A stretch of DNA of 64,000 nucleotides from Cupriavidus necator A5-1 (GTDB lineage: Bacteria; Pseudomonadota; Gammaproteobacteria; Burkholderiales; Burkholderiaceae). The translations under genes were made by a program, and so were the position numbers. The stretch lies in the NCBI RefSeq assembly GCF_000744095.1, contig NZ_JQLI01000001.1:1674001-1738000 (forward strand), read 5' to 3'. Positions 9,027 through 17,803 of the stretch are shown here, in pieces (positions within the stretch are counted from its first letter, which is position 1; every line of letters begins with the position of its first letter). Under the pieces are notes generated by a model. It saw only the letters and a list, made by a program, of their open reading frames with translations, was not told where the DNA came from and ran no database searches.

Positions 9027-9977
9027 ATGTCGATTATCAAAGGGTTTCATCATCTGACGGCCGGTGTCAGCGGTGCACAGGAAGACGTGGATTTCTATGT
9101 AAAGCTGCTCGGACAGAGCCTGGTGAAGAAGACCGTGCTGCTCGATGGCGAAGACCCGATCTACCACCTCTACTACGGCAACGCCAATGGCGATCCCGGT
9201 ACCCTGGTGACATCGTTTCCCTTCAGGCAGAAGGGCGTGAAAGCCAGGCCCGGATCCGGACAGGTACGCGTCATCAACTACTCGGTACCTCGTGACTCGC
9301 TGAGTTTCTGGCGAGACCGGTTCCGTGCGCATGGGGTGTCGTATGCCCAGGAGGTGACCGAGCGCTTTGGCGAAAAGCGGCAGCGGTACTTCCACCCCTG
9401 CGGCATTGAATTCGATCTCGTGGAAACGGATCAGGATCCGCGGCCCGCCTGTGTCGCGGACGATATTCCCGATGCGGTGGCGATTCGCGGCGTGCACAGC
9501 GTCACGCTGTCGCTGCGCGAGGTTGCGGAATCGATCATCTTCATGACCGATGCGCTCGACTTCCGCCATGTCGGAGACGCCGGTCCGTACCATCGGTTCG
9601 AGACCAGCACGGGTGGTCCGGGCATGGTGGTGGAGTTTCTTCATGAGCCGGAGCGCCACCAGGGGTCGTCCATCTATGGCGAGGGTACCGTCCATCATGT
9701 GGCCTTTGCCGTCGACAGCATGGACCAGCAGATGATCCTGAAGGAGCGGTTCATGGCAATGGGCTATATCGATACGTCCGAGTCGGTCAATCGAAACTAC
9801 TTCCGCTCCGTGTACTTCAAGATGCCGGGGGGTGTGATCTTCGAAGCGGCGACGACCGACATCGGCTTCGCGATCGACGAGGAGCCCGGGCATTTTGGCG
9901 AGGAGTTCCAGCTTCCGCCCTGGCTGAAAAGCCGCAAGGATGAATTGCTCGGCCGGCTTGAGCCGATCGCCGTGTAA
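9027..9977 (+). CDS. Hydroquinone-type ring-cleavage dioxygenase, PcpA/LinE family (VOC fold)
   Basis: A 316-residue two-domain vicinal-oxygen-chelate protein that resembles PcpA and LinE, the Fe(II) enzymes that cleave (chloro)hydroquinones next to a hydroxyl. The expected metal ligands are present with PcpA spacing: H9 (GFHHLTAG), H224 (EGTVHHVAFAV) and E273 (GGVIFEAAT); Y263 (SVYFK) matches the active-site tyrosine. The ribosome-binding site GGGAG is well placed. With the nitroreductase before it and an amidase in the facing operon, the true substrate may be an aminohydroquinone (compare MnpC), giving an amide of maleylacetate. Substrate inferred, family firm. Confidence 0.85.
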   Translation: MSIIKGFHHLTAGVSGAQEDVDFYVKLLGQSLVKKTVLLDGEDPIYHLYYGNANGDPGTLVTSFPFRQKGVKARPGSGQVRVINYSVPRDSLSFWRDRFRAHGVSYAQEVTERFGEKRQRYFHPCGIEFDLVETDQDPRPACVADDIPDAVAIRGVHSVTLSLREVAESIIFMTDALDFRHVGDAGPYHRFETSTGGPGMVVEFLHEPERHQGSSIYGEGTVHHVAFAVDSMDQQMILKERFMAMGYIDTSESVNRNYFRSVYFKMPGGVIFEAATTDIGFAIDEEPGHFGEEFQLPPWLKSRKDELLGRLEPIAV

Positions 9978-10013
9978 GCCCCCAACCCAACCTGAAAACG
10001 AAAGTCACACACA

Positions 10014-10640
10014 ATGTCAAAACCTAAAATTCTGGTTGCCTTCTACTCCCGTAATCGCTCGACGGAGTTGTTGGCCAAAGCCGTTGCCGAAGGCGCGATG
10101 GAGCTTGGTGCGGAAGTGCGCCTGCGGCGCGCACGGGAGGTGGTGGGCCCGGAGGTCATGCGCCAGGCCCCGGGCTGGCTGGAGAACGCCAACGCAATGA
10201 ACGCGCGGTACGAAGCGCCGACGGAGACGGACGCCGAATGGGCGGATGCAATCGTGTTCGGTACACCGACCCGGTTCGGCTCGATTTCGACGGAGCTGAA
10301 AGGCTATATCGATGGCCTTGGCGGCCTCTGGTTCCAGGGCAAGCTGAACGGCAAGGTCGGCTCCGTATTCGGCTCGACGTCCTCCCTGCACGGCGGCAAT
10401 GAGTCGACGCTGCTTTCGATCTATACCCCGATGGCGCATCTCGGGCTGATCATCGTGCCGCTCGGCTATGCCGATGCCGTGATGTTCAAGGCCGGCACGC
10501 CATACGGCGCCACGCACGTCTCGAACTGCGACGCCGACAAGCCGGATGAAGACCACCTTGCCGTGGCGAGATACCAGGGCCGCAGGGTGACGTCCGTGGC
10601 GCTGGCCTTGCATCGCGAACGGGAAGCCGTACCTGCCTGA
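10014..10640 (+). CDS. WrbA-like NAD(P)H:quinone oxidoreductase (flavodoxin fold)
   Basis: A 208-residue flavodoxin-like protein. The FMN phosphate-binding loop follows strand 1 (VAFYSRNRSTELLA), and the WrbA-type motifs FGTPTRFGSIS and FGSTSSLHGGNE are visible. Such enzymes reduce benzoquinones to hydroquinones by two electrons, which protects cells and keeps hydroquinone substrates reduced. It begins 36 bp after the ring-cleavage dioxygenase gene and is the last gene of that operon, which fits a role in supplying reduced substrate. Confidence 0.85.
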   Translation: MSKPKILVAFYSRNRSTELLAKAVAEGAMELGAEVRLRRAREVVGPEVMRQAPGWLENANAMNARYEAPTETDAEWADAIVFGTPTRFGSISTELKGYIDGLGGLWFQGKLNGKVGSVFGSTSSLHGGNESTLLSIYTPMAHLGLIIVPLGYADAVMFKAGTPYGATHVSNCDADKPDEDHLAVARYQGRRVTSVALALHREREAVPA

Positions 10641-10715
10641 CGCGGATGGTGCCAGGAGGCGGGCGATCGCCGGCCTCCTGGCAACAACAAGAACTGGTTG
10701 GGCAAGTAACCCGCG

Positions 10716-11339
10716 TTACAACAGCGCGCCGCTACGCAGCGATTGCGTGGCGAGGGCTTCGATAACAGATCGAGGCACTTCCGCAGCGGCCAGACCCGTG
10801 GCGTGCGTGAACCTGACGTCCTTGAGTCCGATGACGCCAAGCACTGCCGTCAGATAAGGGCGAAAGAAATCGGGCTGGACGGGCGGATCGCGGAACATGG
10901 CGCCACCGGATGTCACCGCCACGAACGTCGGACGATCACGTAACAAGCCAACTTTTCCTGCGGGCGTGTTGGTGAATGTCACCTCGCGTCGAACCACGAG
11001 ATCGATCCAGTGCTTGAGCACAGCCGGCACCGTGAAGTTGTGCACCGGGGTGGAGATCCAGAGCAGATCGGCCTGTTCGAGCTCCCGAATCAGCGCGTCC
11101 GACACGGCGAGCGCTGCGCCATAGCGTTCCTTTGCCTCGGCGGCGGACAGGAGCAGCGCCTCCGCGTATTCAGCGGTGATGGCCGGCAGCGGCTCGGTAC
11201 CAAGGTTGCGTCGCCTGACATGGATCTCACGCCCGAAATGCGCGGACAACGCAGGCAGCAATTGCTCGGTCAGGTGCCGGCTCGTGGAATAGTCGCGGCG
11301 CGGACTGCAATCGAGCAGCAGCAGATTGAGGGGTTTCAT
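10716..11339 (-). CDS. azoR: FMN-dependent NADH:quinone/azo reductase, AzoR type
   Basis: A 207-residue flavodoxin-fold protein starting MKPLNLLLLDCSPR, with the FMN-binding STPVHNFTVPAVLKHWID segment characteristic of AzoR. These enzymes reduce quinones and azo dyes with NADH. Its start codon overlaps the stop of the upstream GNAT gene (ATGA), so the two are translationally coupled. Convergent with the wrbA-like gene, 75 bp away. Confidence 0.8.
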   Translation of the reverse strand: MKPLNLLLLDCSPRRDYSTSRHLTEQLLPALSAHFGREIHVRRRNLGTEPLPAITAEYAEALLLSAAEAKERYGAALAVSDALIRELEQADLLWISTPVHNFTVPAVLKHWIDLVVRREVTFTNTPAGKVGLLRDRPTFVAVTSGGAMFRDPPVQPDFFRPYLTAVLGVIGLKDVRFTHATGLAAAEVPRSVIEALATQSLRSGALL

Positions 11340-11773
11340 TGCAGATCCATGCTGAAGTGCAGGCCCCGGGCGAGCAGGCCTGAACGGAAATAGAAGCGCT
11401 GCGCCAGCGCGTTCGCGAGCGCGGTATCCAGGACAAGTTGCCGGCAGCCTTCAGCGCGCCCAAGCTCGCCAAGCGCTTGCAGCAGGCGCTCGCCGTGGCG
11501 CTGGCCCCGGCCTTCGGCATCGGTGACCAGATCGTCGACGTACAGGAAGCGCCCGTGGATCATGTTGTCAAGACGGCGATATCCGGCCAGCGCAACAGGT
11601 TTGCCATCGACCCAGACCGCGAGCAGCCGATAACCTTGCTCGCTCTGCAGCGTGACATTGGCCAGGAGGTCTTCCGGCGTTTGCAGTTGGGGGCGCAGTT
11701 GCCGCATGACAGGGAAACAGGCACGGATGTCCGCCTCCGTCTCCGCATGTCTGAGAATCAGGTTGTTTGCCAT
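11336..11773 (-). CDS. GNAT-family N-acetyltransferase
   Basis: A 145-residue acyl-CoA-dependent acetyltransferase. The beta4 strand and acetyl-CoA loop are visible (FLYVDDLVTDAEGRGQRHGERLL), followed by DTALANALAQRFYFRSG. I chose the ATG at 11773 (MANNLILRHAETEADI); an ATG at 11785 adds four residues. It is the first gene of a two-gene unit with azoR. The substrate is unknown. Confidence 0.8.
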   Translation of the reverse strand: MANNLILRHAETEADIRACFPVMRQLRPQLQTPEDLLANVTLQSEQGYRLLAVWVDGKPVALAGYRRLDNMIHGRFLYVDDLVTDAEGRGQRHGERLLQALGELGRAEGCRQLVLDTALANALAQRFYFRSGLLARGLHFSMDLQ

Positions 11774-11988
11774 GGTGCCGATCAATGCTGGTTTGTGCAG
11801 GCTTCAATGTAGCTGACCGATGACACGGTCAACAGGAACATGTTTCTATTTTTTGACTAGGCCATGATCCAGGGATCGATGATGGAGAGACGCATTGGCC
11901 TGTGACCCCTGAGCGACATGGATGCTGTTCCAGATGCTTGCTCCGCATCGAAAGACGAATACTCCAGGCCTCTAGCTGCAGGCCTTAG

Positions 11989-12888
11989 TCAAGTTGTTCG
12001 CTTCGTCACGCGAGCAATCAGTTCATCCAGCCGAGACAGGAACAGCTTCAGGATCGGGGAACGGTTCGCCTTGCTGTAGCCGATGGCGAGGTCGATCGTC
12101 GGCACCTCACCGGCAAGGGGGCGGCTGACTACCGAAAGGGGCATCAGCTTTTCGACATAGGCCGGGATCAGCGTCACGCCGCGCGTCGATGCCACCAACG
12201 ACATGACCATCGCAGGGTTGTCGACACTTTGGGTCGGCGTGATCCGAACCCCTGAGCGCTCAAGGTAGTCGTCGATCACCGCGCGCAGCACCTTGGCCTT
12301 GTTCGCCATGGCAATGAAGGGCTCGCCAACAAGCTCTTGTGGGCGGATGGCGTCGCGTGACGTGAGCGGATGATCGCTGGGCATCAGCACCACAAGCGGT
12401 TCCTGGCTCACCACCTTGTAAGTGAGATCGAAGCCCGGTTCGGCGCGCAGGAGCGCCAGATCCAGCTTGCCCCGTGCGAGTCCTTCGGCAAGATCCGGCG
12501 AGTAGTCGCTGGAGACGGTGACATCGACATTGGGCAGTTCGTCGCAAAGGATGTGCATGGCCTCGGGCAGCCAGGTCATTTCCTGCCCGGTGAGAAACCC
12601 GAGCGCAAAGCGCGGCTTGGCTGGTTGCGCCGCCCTGCGGGCCGCTTCGACCGCAGCGTCCACCTGGGTAAGGGCCAGCCGCGCGTGATCGACAAAAGCC
12701 TTGCCTGCTGCGGTCAGCTCCACGCCGCGCGCGCTGCGGCTCAATAGTTCGACCCCGACCTGATCTTCCAGGTCCCGGATCTGGCGGCTCAGTGACGGCT
12801 GCGAGGTATGCAGCCGTCGCTCGGCCGCCTCCGTCAGGCTACCCGTCTCGGCGACCGCCAGGAAATACCGAAGGTGTCGCAGTTCCAT
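11989..12888 (-). CDS. LysR-family regulator, BenM/CatM-like
   Basis: A 299-residue LTTR with the start MELRHLRYFLAVAETGSLTE and the HTH AAERRLHTSQPSLSRQIRDLE (residues 18-38), resembling the BenM/CatM/HcaR group. It is divergent from an SDR gene 191 bp away, whose expression it probably controls. A dyad at 12910-12924 lies just upstream of its own start. Confidence 0.88.
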   Translation of the reverse strand: MELRHLRYFLAVAETGSLTEAAERRLHTSQPSLSRQIRDLEDQVGVELLSRSARGVELTAAGKAFVDHARLALTQVDAAVEAARRAAQPAKPRFALGFLTGQEMTWLPEAMHILCDELPNVDVTVSSDYSPDLAEGLARGKLDLALLRAEPGFDLTYKVVSQEPLVVLMPSDHPLTSRDAIRPQELVGEPFIAMANKAKVLRAVIDDYLERSGVRITPTQSVDNPAMVMSLVASTRGVTLIPAYVEKLMPLSVVSRPLAGEVPTIDLAIGYSKANRSPILKLFLSRLDELIARVTKRTT

Positions 12889-12909
12889 TGTTCCTCCGTT
12901 GCGATTCCC

Positions 12910-12924
12910 ATGCCTGGGAGGTAT
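12910..12924. promoter_or_regulatory. Candidate LysR-type operator
   Basis: ATGCC-TGGGA-GGTAT is a 15-bp interrupted near-palindrome of the ATnCC-N5-GGnAT kind, 22 bp upstream of the LysR start codon and inside the LysR/SDR divergent region. Autoregulation of the LysR gene is a reasonable inference. Confidence 0.35.
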
Positions 12925-13079
12925 GCCAGTCTGCTTTTAAAGTCTTTTCCAATTTTGTCACGGGACCGTAGATTCGTCCTTGTGGCAGCGCATTTTGGGG
13001 CGGCCTGGTCGCGCCGGGATGTCGGCGCCGGCTCACCTCCCATACCCCGGAAATCATATCGCACCGGAGTTATTGAATC

Positions 13080-13826
13080 ATGACCAAGCCCGTAGTCCTC
13101 ATTACCGGAGCCCTGACCGGCATCGGCCGCTCCACCGCTCTGGCCTTTGCCAGGAATGGTGCTCATCTGGTCATCTCCGGCCGCCGCCAGGCCGAAGGCA
13201 AGGCCCTCGAAATCGAGCTTCAGCAACTCGGCGCCGAGGTCGCCTTCATCCAGGCCGACGTCCGCCATGACAGTCAGGTTCGCGAGCTGGTCGATCAGAC
13301 CGTGGCCCGCTTCGGCCGTCTCGACGTGGCCGTCAACAACGCCGGCACGGAAGGGCAGCCGGGGCCGGTTGTCAACCAGACCGCCGAGAGCTATGCCGCC
13401 ACCTTCGACACCAACGTGCTGGGCACGCTGCTGAGCCTCAAGCACGAACTGCGAGTGATGACTGCCCAGAAGCGCGGCAGCATCATCAATATCTCCTCGA
13501 CCTACGGTCACGAAGGGGCGGCCTACGCCTCCGTCTACGCCGGTAGCAAGCATGCAGTCGAGGGCTTCACCAAGTCGGCCGCGCTGGAAGTCGCCACCAC
13601 AGGCGTGCGCGTCAACGCTGTTGCCCCCGGGCCGGTCGACACCGGCATGCTGGACCGCTTCACCGGCACCCCCGAGAAGAAGGCCGCGCTGGCCGCAACC
13701 GTACCGCTTGGCCGCGTTGGCAAGCCGGGCGACATCGCCACCGCCGTGCTCTTCCTTGCGTCAGAAGCCTCGTCTTTCGTGACTGGCCAGATCGTCACCG
13801 TCGATGGTGGCAAGACCGCAGGCTGA
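13080..13826 (+). CDS. Short-chain dehydrogenase/reductase (SDR)
   Basis: A 248-residue classical SDR. It shows the cofactor loop TGALTGIGRS (residues 10-19), NNAGTEG, catalytic Ser in NISSTYG, the YxxxK pair in YAGSKHAVEG and a C-terminal VTVDGGKTAG. The arginines after beta-2 (ISGRRQ) suggest NADP preference. It is divergent from a LysR gene and followed by a GST gene 128 bp downstream. Substrate unknown. Confidence 0.88.
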   Translation: MTKPVVLITGALTGIGRSTALAFARNGAHLVISGRRQAEGKALEIELQQLGAEVAFIQADVRHDSQVRELVDQTVARFGRLDVAVNNAGTEGQPGPVVNQTAESYAATFDTNVLGTLLSLKHELRVMTAQKRGSIINISSTYGHEGAAYASVYAGSKHAVEGFTKSAALEVATTGVRVNAVAPGPVDTGMLDRFTGTPEKKAALAATVPLGRVGKPGDIATAVLFLASEASSFVTGQIVTVDGGKTAG

Positions 13827-13954
13827 TCGCCTCAGTGTTCCTCTTCCGGAGCGCGTCATCGGGACGCAGGTGAATGAGAGCGCTCCTGGCGCCCTCCGAA
13901 AACACCGGCCCCGACCTTCGCTCCGCGAGCTTCTCTCAACAAAGGATACCAGCC

Positions 13955-14602
13955 ATGACCTCCGTCCCGATCAGGCTCCACCACTCGGCTTCCTCACCCA
14001 ACTCGCGGCGTGTGCGCATCTTCCTCGCCGAGAAGGGGTTGTCAATACAGCTCGTTCCCGTCGATCTAAGCAAGGGCGAGCAGCATTCCGAGCCCTATCG
14101 GGCGATCAACCCTCGCCGGGTCGTGCCCACGTTGGTGCTGGAGGACGGCACGGCTATCGGCGAAGTACCGGCGATCTGCAGGTACATCGAAGATATCCAC
14201 CCGGAAACACCTCTGCTCGGTGACACGGCAAAGGATAAGGCGCTGGTGGCGATGTGGGAGCGACGCGCCGAACTGGAAGGCTTCGCCGCGGTCATGGAGG
14301 CAATCCGCAATGCCGCGCCAGGTCTCAAAGGCCGCGCGATCGCTGGCCCCCACGACTACGAGCAGATCCCTGAGCTGGCGGAGCGCAGCAAGCTGCGGGT
14401 GGAGAATTTCCTGGCCGATCTCGACGCCCGCCTGGAACAAGTCCCATTCGTGGCCGGTGACCACTTCTCCGCTGCCGACATCACTGCGATGGTCGCCGTG
14501 GATTTCGCCGCGAAGGCGATCGACTTCGTCATCCCGGATGAGCACGCCTCGCTGCGGCGCTGGTACGACGTGGTATCGAAACGCCCCAGCGCGTCAGCAT
14601 AG
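13955..14602 (+). CDS. Glutathione S-transferase family protein
   Basis: A 215-residue GST. The N-terminal thioredoxin-like domain includes HHSASSPNSRRVRIFLAEKG and the glutathione-contacting NPRRVVPTLVLEDGTAIGEVPAICRYIE region, here at residues 44-75; the helical C-terminal domain contains FVAGDHFSAADITAM. I chose the ATG at 13955 because family members begin there; the frame is open from 13874. It follows the SDR on the same strand. Conjugation partner unknown. Confidence 0.85.
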   Translation: MTSVPIRLHHSASSPNSRRVRIFLAEKGLSIQLVPVDLSKGEQHSEPYRAINPRRVVPTLVLEDGTAIGEVPAICRYIEDIHPETPLLGDTAKDKALVAMWERRAELEGFAAVMEAIRNAAPGLKGRAIAGPHDYEQIPELAERSKLRVENFLADLDARLEQVPFVAGDHFSAADITAMVAVDFAAKAIDFVIPDEHASLRRWYDVVSKRPSASA

Positions 14603-14744
14603 ATCACGACACGGCCCTTTGTCGCAAAGGCCTGAACGCGGATATATAGACTCCCCGGCACTCGCCGCATAAGCAACCGCAGATCACGTCGCCTGCCCCG
14701 GCGAAGCGCAAGTTCCCGACGCGTCAATTCAAAGGAGAGTGTTC

Positions 14745-14828
14745 ATGTCAAGCAACGCCACCGCTGCAACCCGGTCCGTCAAGGCCGACTTTCCTCGATA
14801 TCGCGAACTCGCAACTGCCGGGCAATAG
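14745..14828 (+). CDS. 27-residue open frame with strong ribosome-binding site, possibly a gene remnant
   Basis: The frame reads MSSNATAATRSVKADFPRY and ends ELATAGQ. It follows a near-perfect AAAGGAGAG about 6 bp before the ATG, which is unusually good for a chance frame. I recognise no family. It may be the 5' end of a gene whose body was lost beside the remnants downstream, or a real small protein. Confidence 0.3.
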   Translation: MSSNATAATRSVKADFPRYRELATAGQ

Positions 14829-14916
14829 AGCGTCGAACGGTCGGCGTTCCGGGATGAACGGCTGGCAAAACGGCCAGGTCGCGCCTTAGCCAGCAGTCCC
14901 GCACAGGAAACAGAAG

Positions 14917-15312
14917 ATGACGGCGAAGAACACGCCCCCCGCCGCGCCCCCCGTGTATACGCTCAAGGACATCAAGACGTTCGTCGGCTCCGACGGATGC
15001 GGCCTCGAAGCCAACCTCTACCTCGCCAGGCGGAAGGTGGCCTCGGTCTATGATGCCGCCGATGGCAGCCCGCTTCAGATTGAATACGCTGGCGCGGAGC
15101 AGAAGGCGGCCCTCCACGTGTTCGCTGCGCGCTGGTACACGGAGTCGGGCGTGGAAGCTGAGCACGAAGCAATGCGCGCTGAGGCGCTGGCGAAGCACGG
15201 CAAGGTCACCGACCACCGCCCGGAAGTGGAAGGGAAGCTCAAGTCGTGGGTCAACGCCGAGGTCAACCGCATTCCATCGCTCCGCTGGAGCCGAAGTTAC
15301 CCAACCCGATGA
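14917..15312 (+). CDS. Hypothetical protein, 131 residues
   Basis: The protein begins MTAKNTPPAAPPVYTLKDIKT with a plausible AGGAAA site 8-10 bp upstream. The first 12 residues are proline- and alanine-rich, and the rest alternates charged and hydrophobic residues (CGLEANLYLARRKVASVYDAADG). No signal peptide, membrane helix or known motif is visible and I do not recognise the family. It is separate from the steroid-gene remnants that follow. The composition is protein-like. Confidence 0.55.
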   Translation: MTAKNTPPAAPPVYTLKDIKTFVGSDGCGLEANLYLARRKVASVYDAADGSPLQIEYAGAEQKAALHVFAARWYTESGVEAEHEAMRAEALAKHGKVTDHRPEVEGKLKSWVNAEVNRIPSLRWSRSYPTR

Positions 15313-15366
15313 CAACCGCGCATGTGCGCGGATGTGCTGAAGTGCCTGCGATCAGGCAGCGAACCG

Positions 15367-15690
15367 TCACGACACCAGCAGCCCCCGCTCGCGGGCCAGC
15401 GTGATGGCGGTGTCCTCGATCATGTCTTCCTGTCCGCCGACCAGCCGTTGGCGCCCAAGTTCGACCAGGATCTCGCGCGCCGGGATGCGGTATTTGGCTT
15501 CGGCACGCTTGGCGAACAGCAGGAACGAGGAGTACACGCCGGCGTAGCCAAGCGTCAGTGCGTCGCGGTCGATGCGGATCGGGTGGTCCATGATCGGCAC
15601 CACCAGGTCCTCGGCCACGTCGGCAATGCGGAATACGTCTACGCCGGTCTCGATGCCCATGCGCTCGCACACCGGCAGCTGGGAAGTGTG
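15367..15690 (-). pseudogene. C-terminal remnant of 4-hydroxy-2-oxovalerate aldolase (HsaF/DmpG/BphI type)
   Basis: About 100 codons translate to the C-terminus of the meta-pathway aldolase that splits 4-hydroxy-2-oxoacids into pyruvate and an aldehyde. Recognisable pieces are [45 protein letters not shown] and EDMIEDTAI, ending at the native stop at 15367. The roughly 230 N-terminal residues, including the catalytic barrel, are absent, and the frame runs on into antisense of the next remnant. No start or ribosome-binding site exists. It is a dead fragment that meets the KshA remnant tail to tail near 15685-15695. Confidence 0.75.
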
Positions 15691-16433
15691 CGAGCAGAAC
15701 CGCCTGCTCTTCATCTGGCACGATCCGGAAGGCCGTCCCGCGCCGCCCGAGGTTGCCATCCCGCGCATCGATGCCTGCTTCGCGCCCGAGTGGTCGGACT
15801 GGGCCCTCGACAAGATGCTGATCGGGACCAACTGCCGCGAACTGGTCGACAACATTGCCGACATGGCGCACTTTGGCACCGTGCACCGTGCACCGTGCAC
15901 GGCGCACCGGTGGACTACTTCGCCAACCTGTTCGAAGGCCACAAGGCCACGCAGCTGATGATCGGACGCAGTGCCCGGCTGTCCGGCGACGCGCGGCTGA
16001 CCGCGCACTCCACGTATTTCGGGCCGGCCTACCACATCACCGAGATGACCGGCCGCATGGGCGACCAGGAGATCCACTCGATCCTGCTCAACTGTCATGT
16101 TCCGATCGATCTCAACAGCTCGAGCTGCGCTACGGCGTGCTGGTGAAGAAGATCCCGGGCCTGTCCGACGAGCAGAACGATGCCGTCGCGCAAGCCTATG
16201 TGGAGCAGGCCCGCGCCACGTTCTACGAGGACGTGGCGATCTGGGACAGCAAGGTCCGCATCGATAACCCGCTCCTGTGCGAGGGCGACGGCCCGGTCTA
16301 CCAGATGCGCGACTAGTATCAGCAGTTCTACACGGACGTAGAGCAGGTGCGCCCCGCAACCGTGGCGCGGCGGGTATGCGAACTGAATCCGGCGGGCATC
16401 GAGCCGCCGCTGCTGGGGCATGTCTTTGGGTAG
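15688..16433 (+). pseudogene. KshA-like 3-ketosteroid 9alpha-hydroxylase oxygenase, truncated and frameshifted
   Basis: Pieces of the KshA catalytic domain occur in three frames. Frame one holds [13 protein letters not shown] and [19 protein letters not shown]; frame two, from about 15901, [20 protein letters not shown] and [15 protein letters not shown]; frame three, from about 16115, [17 protein letters not shown], then [18 protein letters not shown] and a premature stop at 16314-16316. Homology continues beyond that stop ([11 protein letters not shown]) to 16433. The first frameshift is 14 extra bases in a 7-bp tandem repeat. The N-terminal Rieske domain is missing. The metal-binding region AHFGTVH, normally part of the DxxHxxxxH motif, is disrupted by the repeat. 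Confidence 0.75.
15880..15900 (+). repeat. Three tandem copies of CGTGCAC
   Basis: Three exact heptamers lie at 15880-15886, 15887-15893 and 15894-15900. One copy would keep the KshA remnant in frame ([12 protein letters not shown]); the two extra copies add 14 bp and shift the frame. This is a typical slipped-strand or tandem-duplication product. Confidence 0.85.
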
Positions 16434-16486
16434 CTTTCCCGTTGCTGATGCGACCCCTTCACACCTGCCATCACAGGACAACACTC

Positions 16487-17730
16487 ATGTCACTGAACTA
16501 TTCCCCGTCACAGCCTTGCCGGCTCCATCAGGTTCCCGGATGGGATCTTGAGACCGATGTCATCGTCGTCGGCTTTGGCGCCGCAGGCGCCTGCGCCGCC
16601 ATCGAGGCGGCCGGCGCGGGCGCGGCCGTGACACTGCTGGAAGCGGCCTCCGGCAACGGCGGCACCAGCGCCCTGTCGGGCGGCGAAATCTATCTTGGCG
16701 GCAGTGGCGGAACGCCTGCCCAGCGGCAGGCCGGCTTCAGCGACGAGACCGAAGACCTGTTCCGCTACCTGATGATGGCAGGTGGCGCCGATGCTGATGC
16801 GGCGAAGGTGCGGGTCTACGCGGAGAACAGCCTTGCGCACCATGACTGGCTGGTCGCGCAAGGGGTCGTGTACAAGAACACCTTCCTGTCGGAGCGGATG
16901 CTGGAGCCGGTGACGGACGATTGCCTGATCTGGTCCGGCAGCGAAGAAGCCTGGCCGTTCGTTGAGCACGCCAGGCCTTGCCCGCGCGGCCACACGCCAC
17001 AGTGGAACGGCTGGGGCAGCGGGCGCATGCTGATGGATGCGCTGGCGGCGCGCGTGGAGCAGCTGGGTGTGGCGATTCGCTATGACAGTCGGGTGCTTGC
17101 GCTGATCGCCGATGATGCCAATCATGTCCACGGTGTGGTGGTCCGCATGGACGGCCGGATCTGTTTTGCCCGGGCTCGCAGCGGCGTCATCCTGTGTGCC
17201 GGCGGCTTCGTGATGAATCGCGATATGGTCAGACGCCACGCGCCGCATTTGCTGCGCTCCGGCGATCCCATCGGAACCCCCGGCGACGATGGCACGGGCA
17301 TCCTCCTCGGCATGAGCGTGGGTGGCGCATCGATCCACATGGACCAGGCCTTCCTGAGCCCACGGTCGCGCTCTACAACCGCTATGCCGCCGACGGCAAT
17401 GACCCCCTGTTCCACAAGGCCGCACAATGGCTCAAGCCGCTCGATGAGCCGCCATTCGTCGCGCTGGATTGCCGGGTCGACTATGCGATGTATCCGCACT
17501 TCACCCTGGGTGGACTGGATACGCTGCCCTCCGGCGAGGTCATGACGGAGAAGCGCCAGCCGATTGGCGGCCTGTATGCGGCCGGGCGCACCACGTGCGG
17601 ATTGCCGCGCTGGGGCGGCGGCTATAGTTCCGGCATGTCCCTGGCGCATGCGACTTTCTTTGGGCGGCAGGCAGGTTTGAGCGCTGCGAAAGCGCGCAAA
17701 TGCAATGAATCGCCAGGACTTTCCCTTTGA
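16487..17730 (+). pseudogene. KstD-like FAD dehydrogenase (3-ketosteroid delta1-dehydrogenase family) with internal deletion and frameshift
   Basis: The N-terminal part begins MSLNYSPSQPCRLHQVPGWD and has the FAD Rossmann motif VVGFGAAGACAAIEA (about residues 25-40) and NGGTSALSGG. It runs to about 17355 (GGASIHMDQAF), where the frame changes to EPTVALYNRYAADGNDPLF and then the conserved C-terminal FAD segment YAAGRTTCGL. The joined length is about 415 residues against 550-570 for the family. Roughly 130-150 residues of the substrate domain appear lost at the junction. Steroid or fumarate-reductase-type substrate; the KshA neighbour favours steroid. Very unlikely to be active. Confidence 0.75.
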
Positions 17731-17803
17731 CCACAAGCAATGAGACGAAATATCCCTTCAGTGAGGTCTCACCGTCGAGCGATCTCGCCTCATGCCTTAT
17801 CCC

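Noticed and set aside
15880-15900. Start of a CRISPR or other repeat array
   Set aside because: Only three directly adjacent 7-mers without spacers are present, inside a degraded coding sequence.
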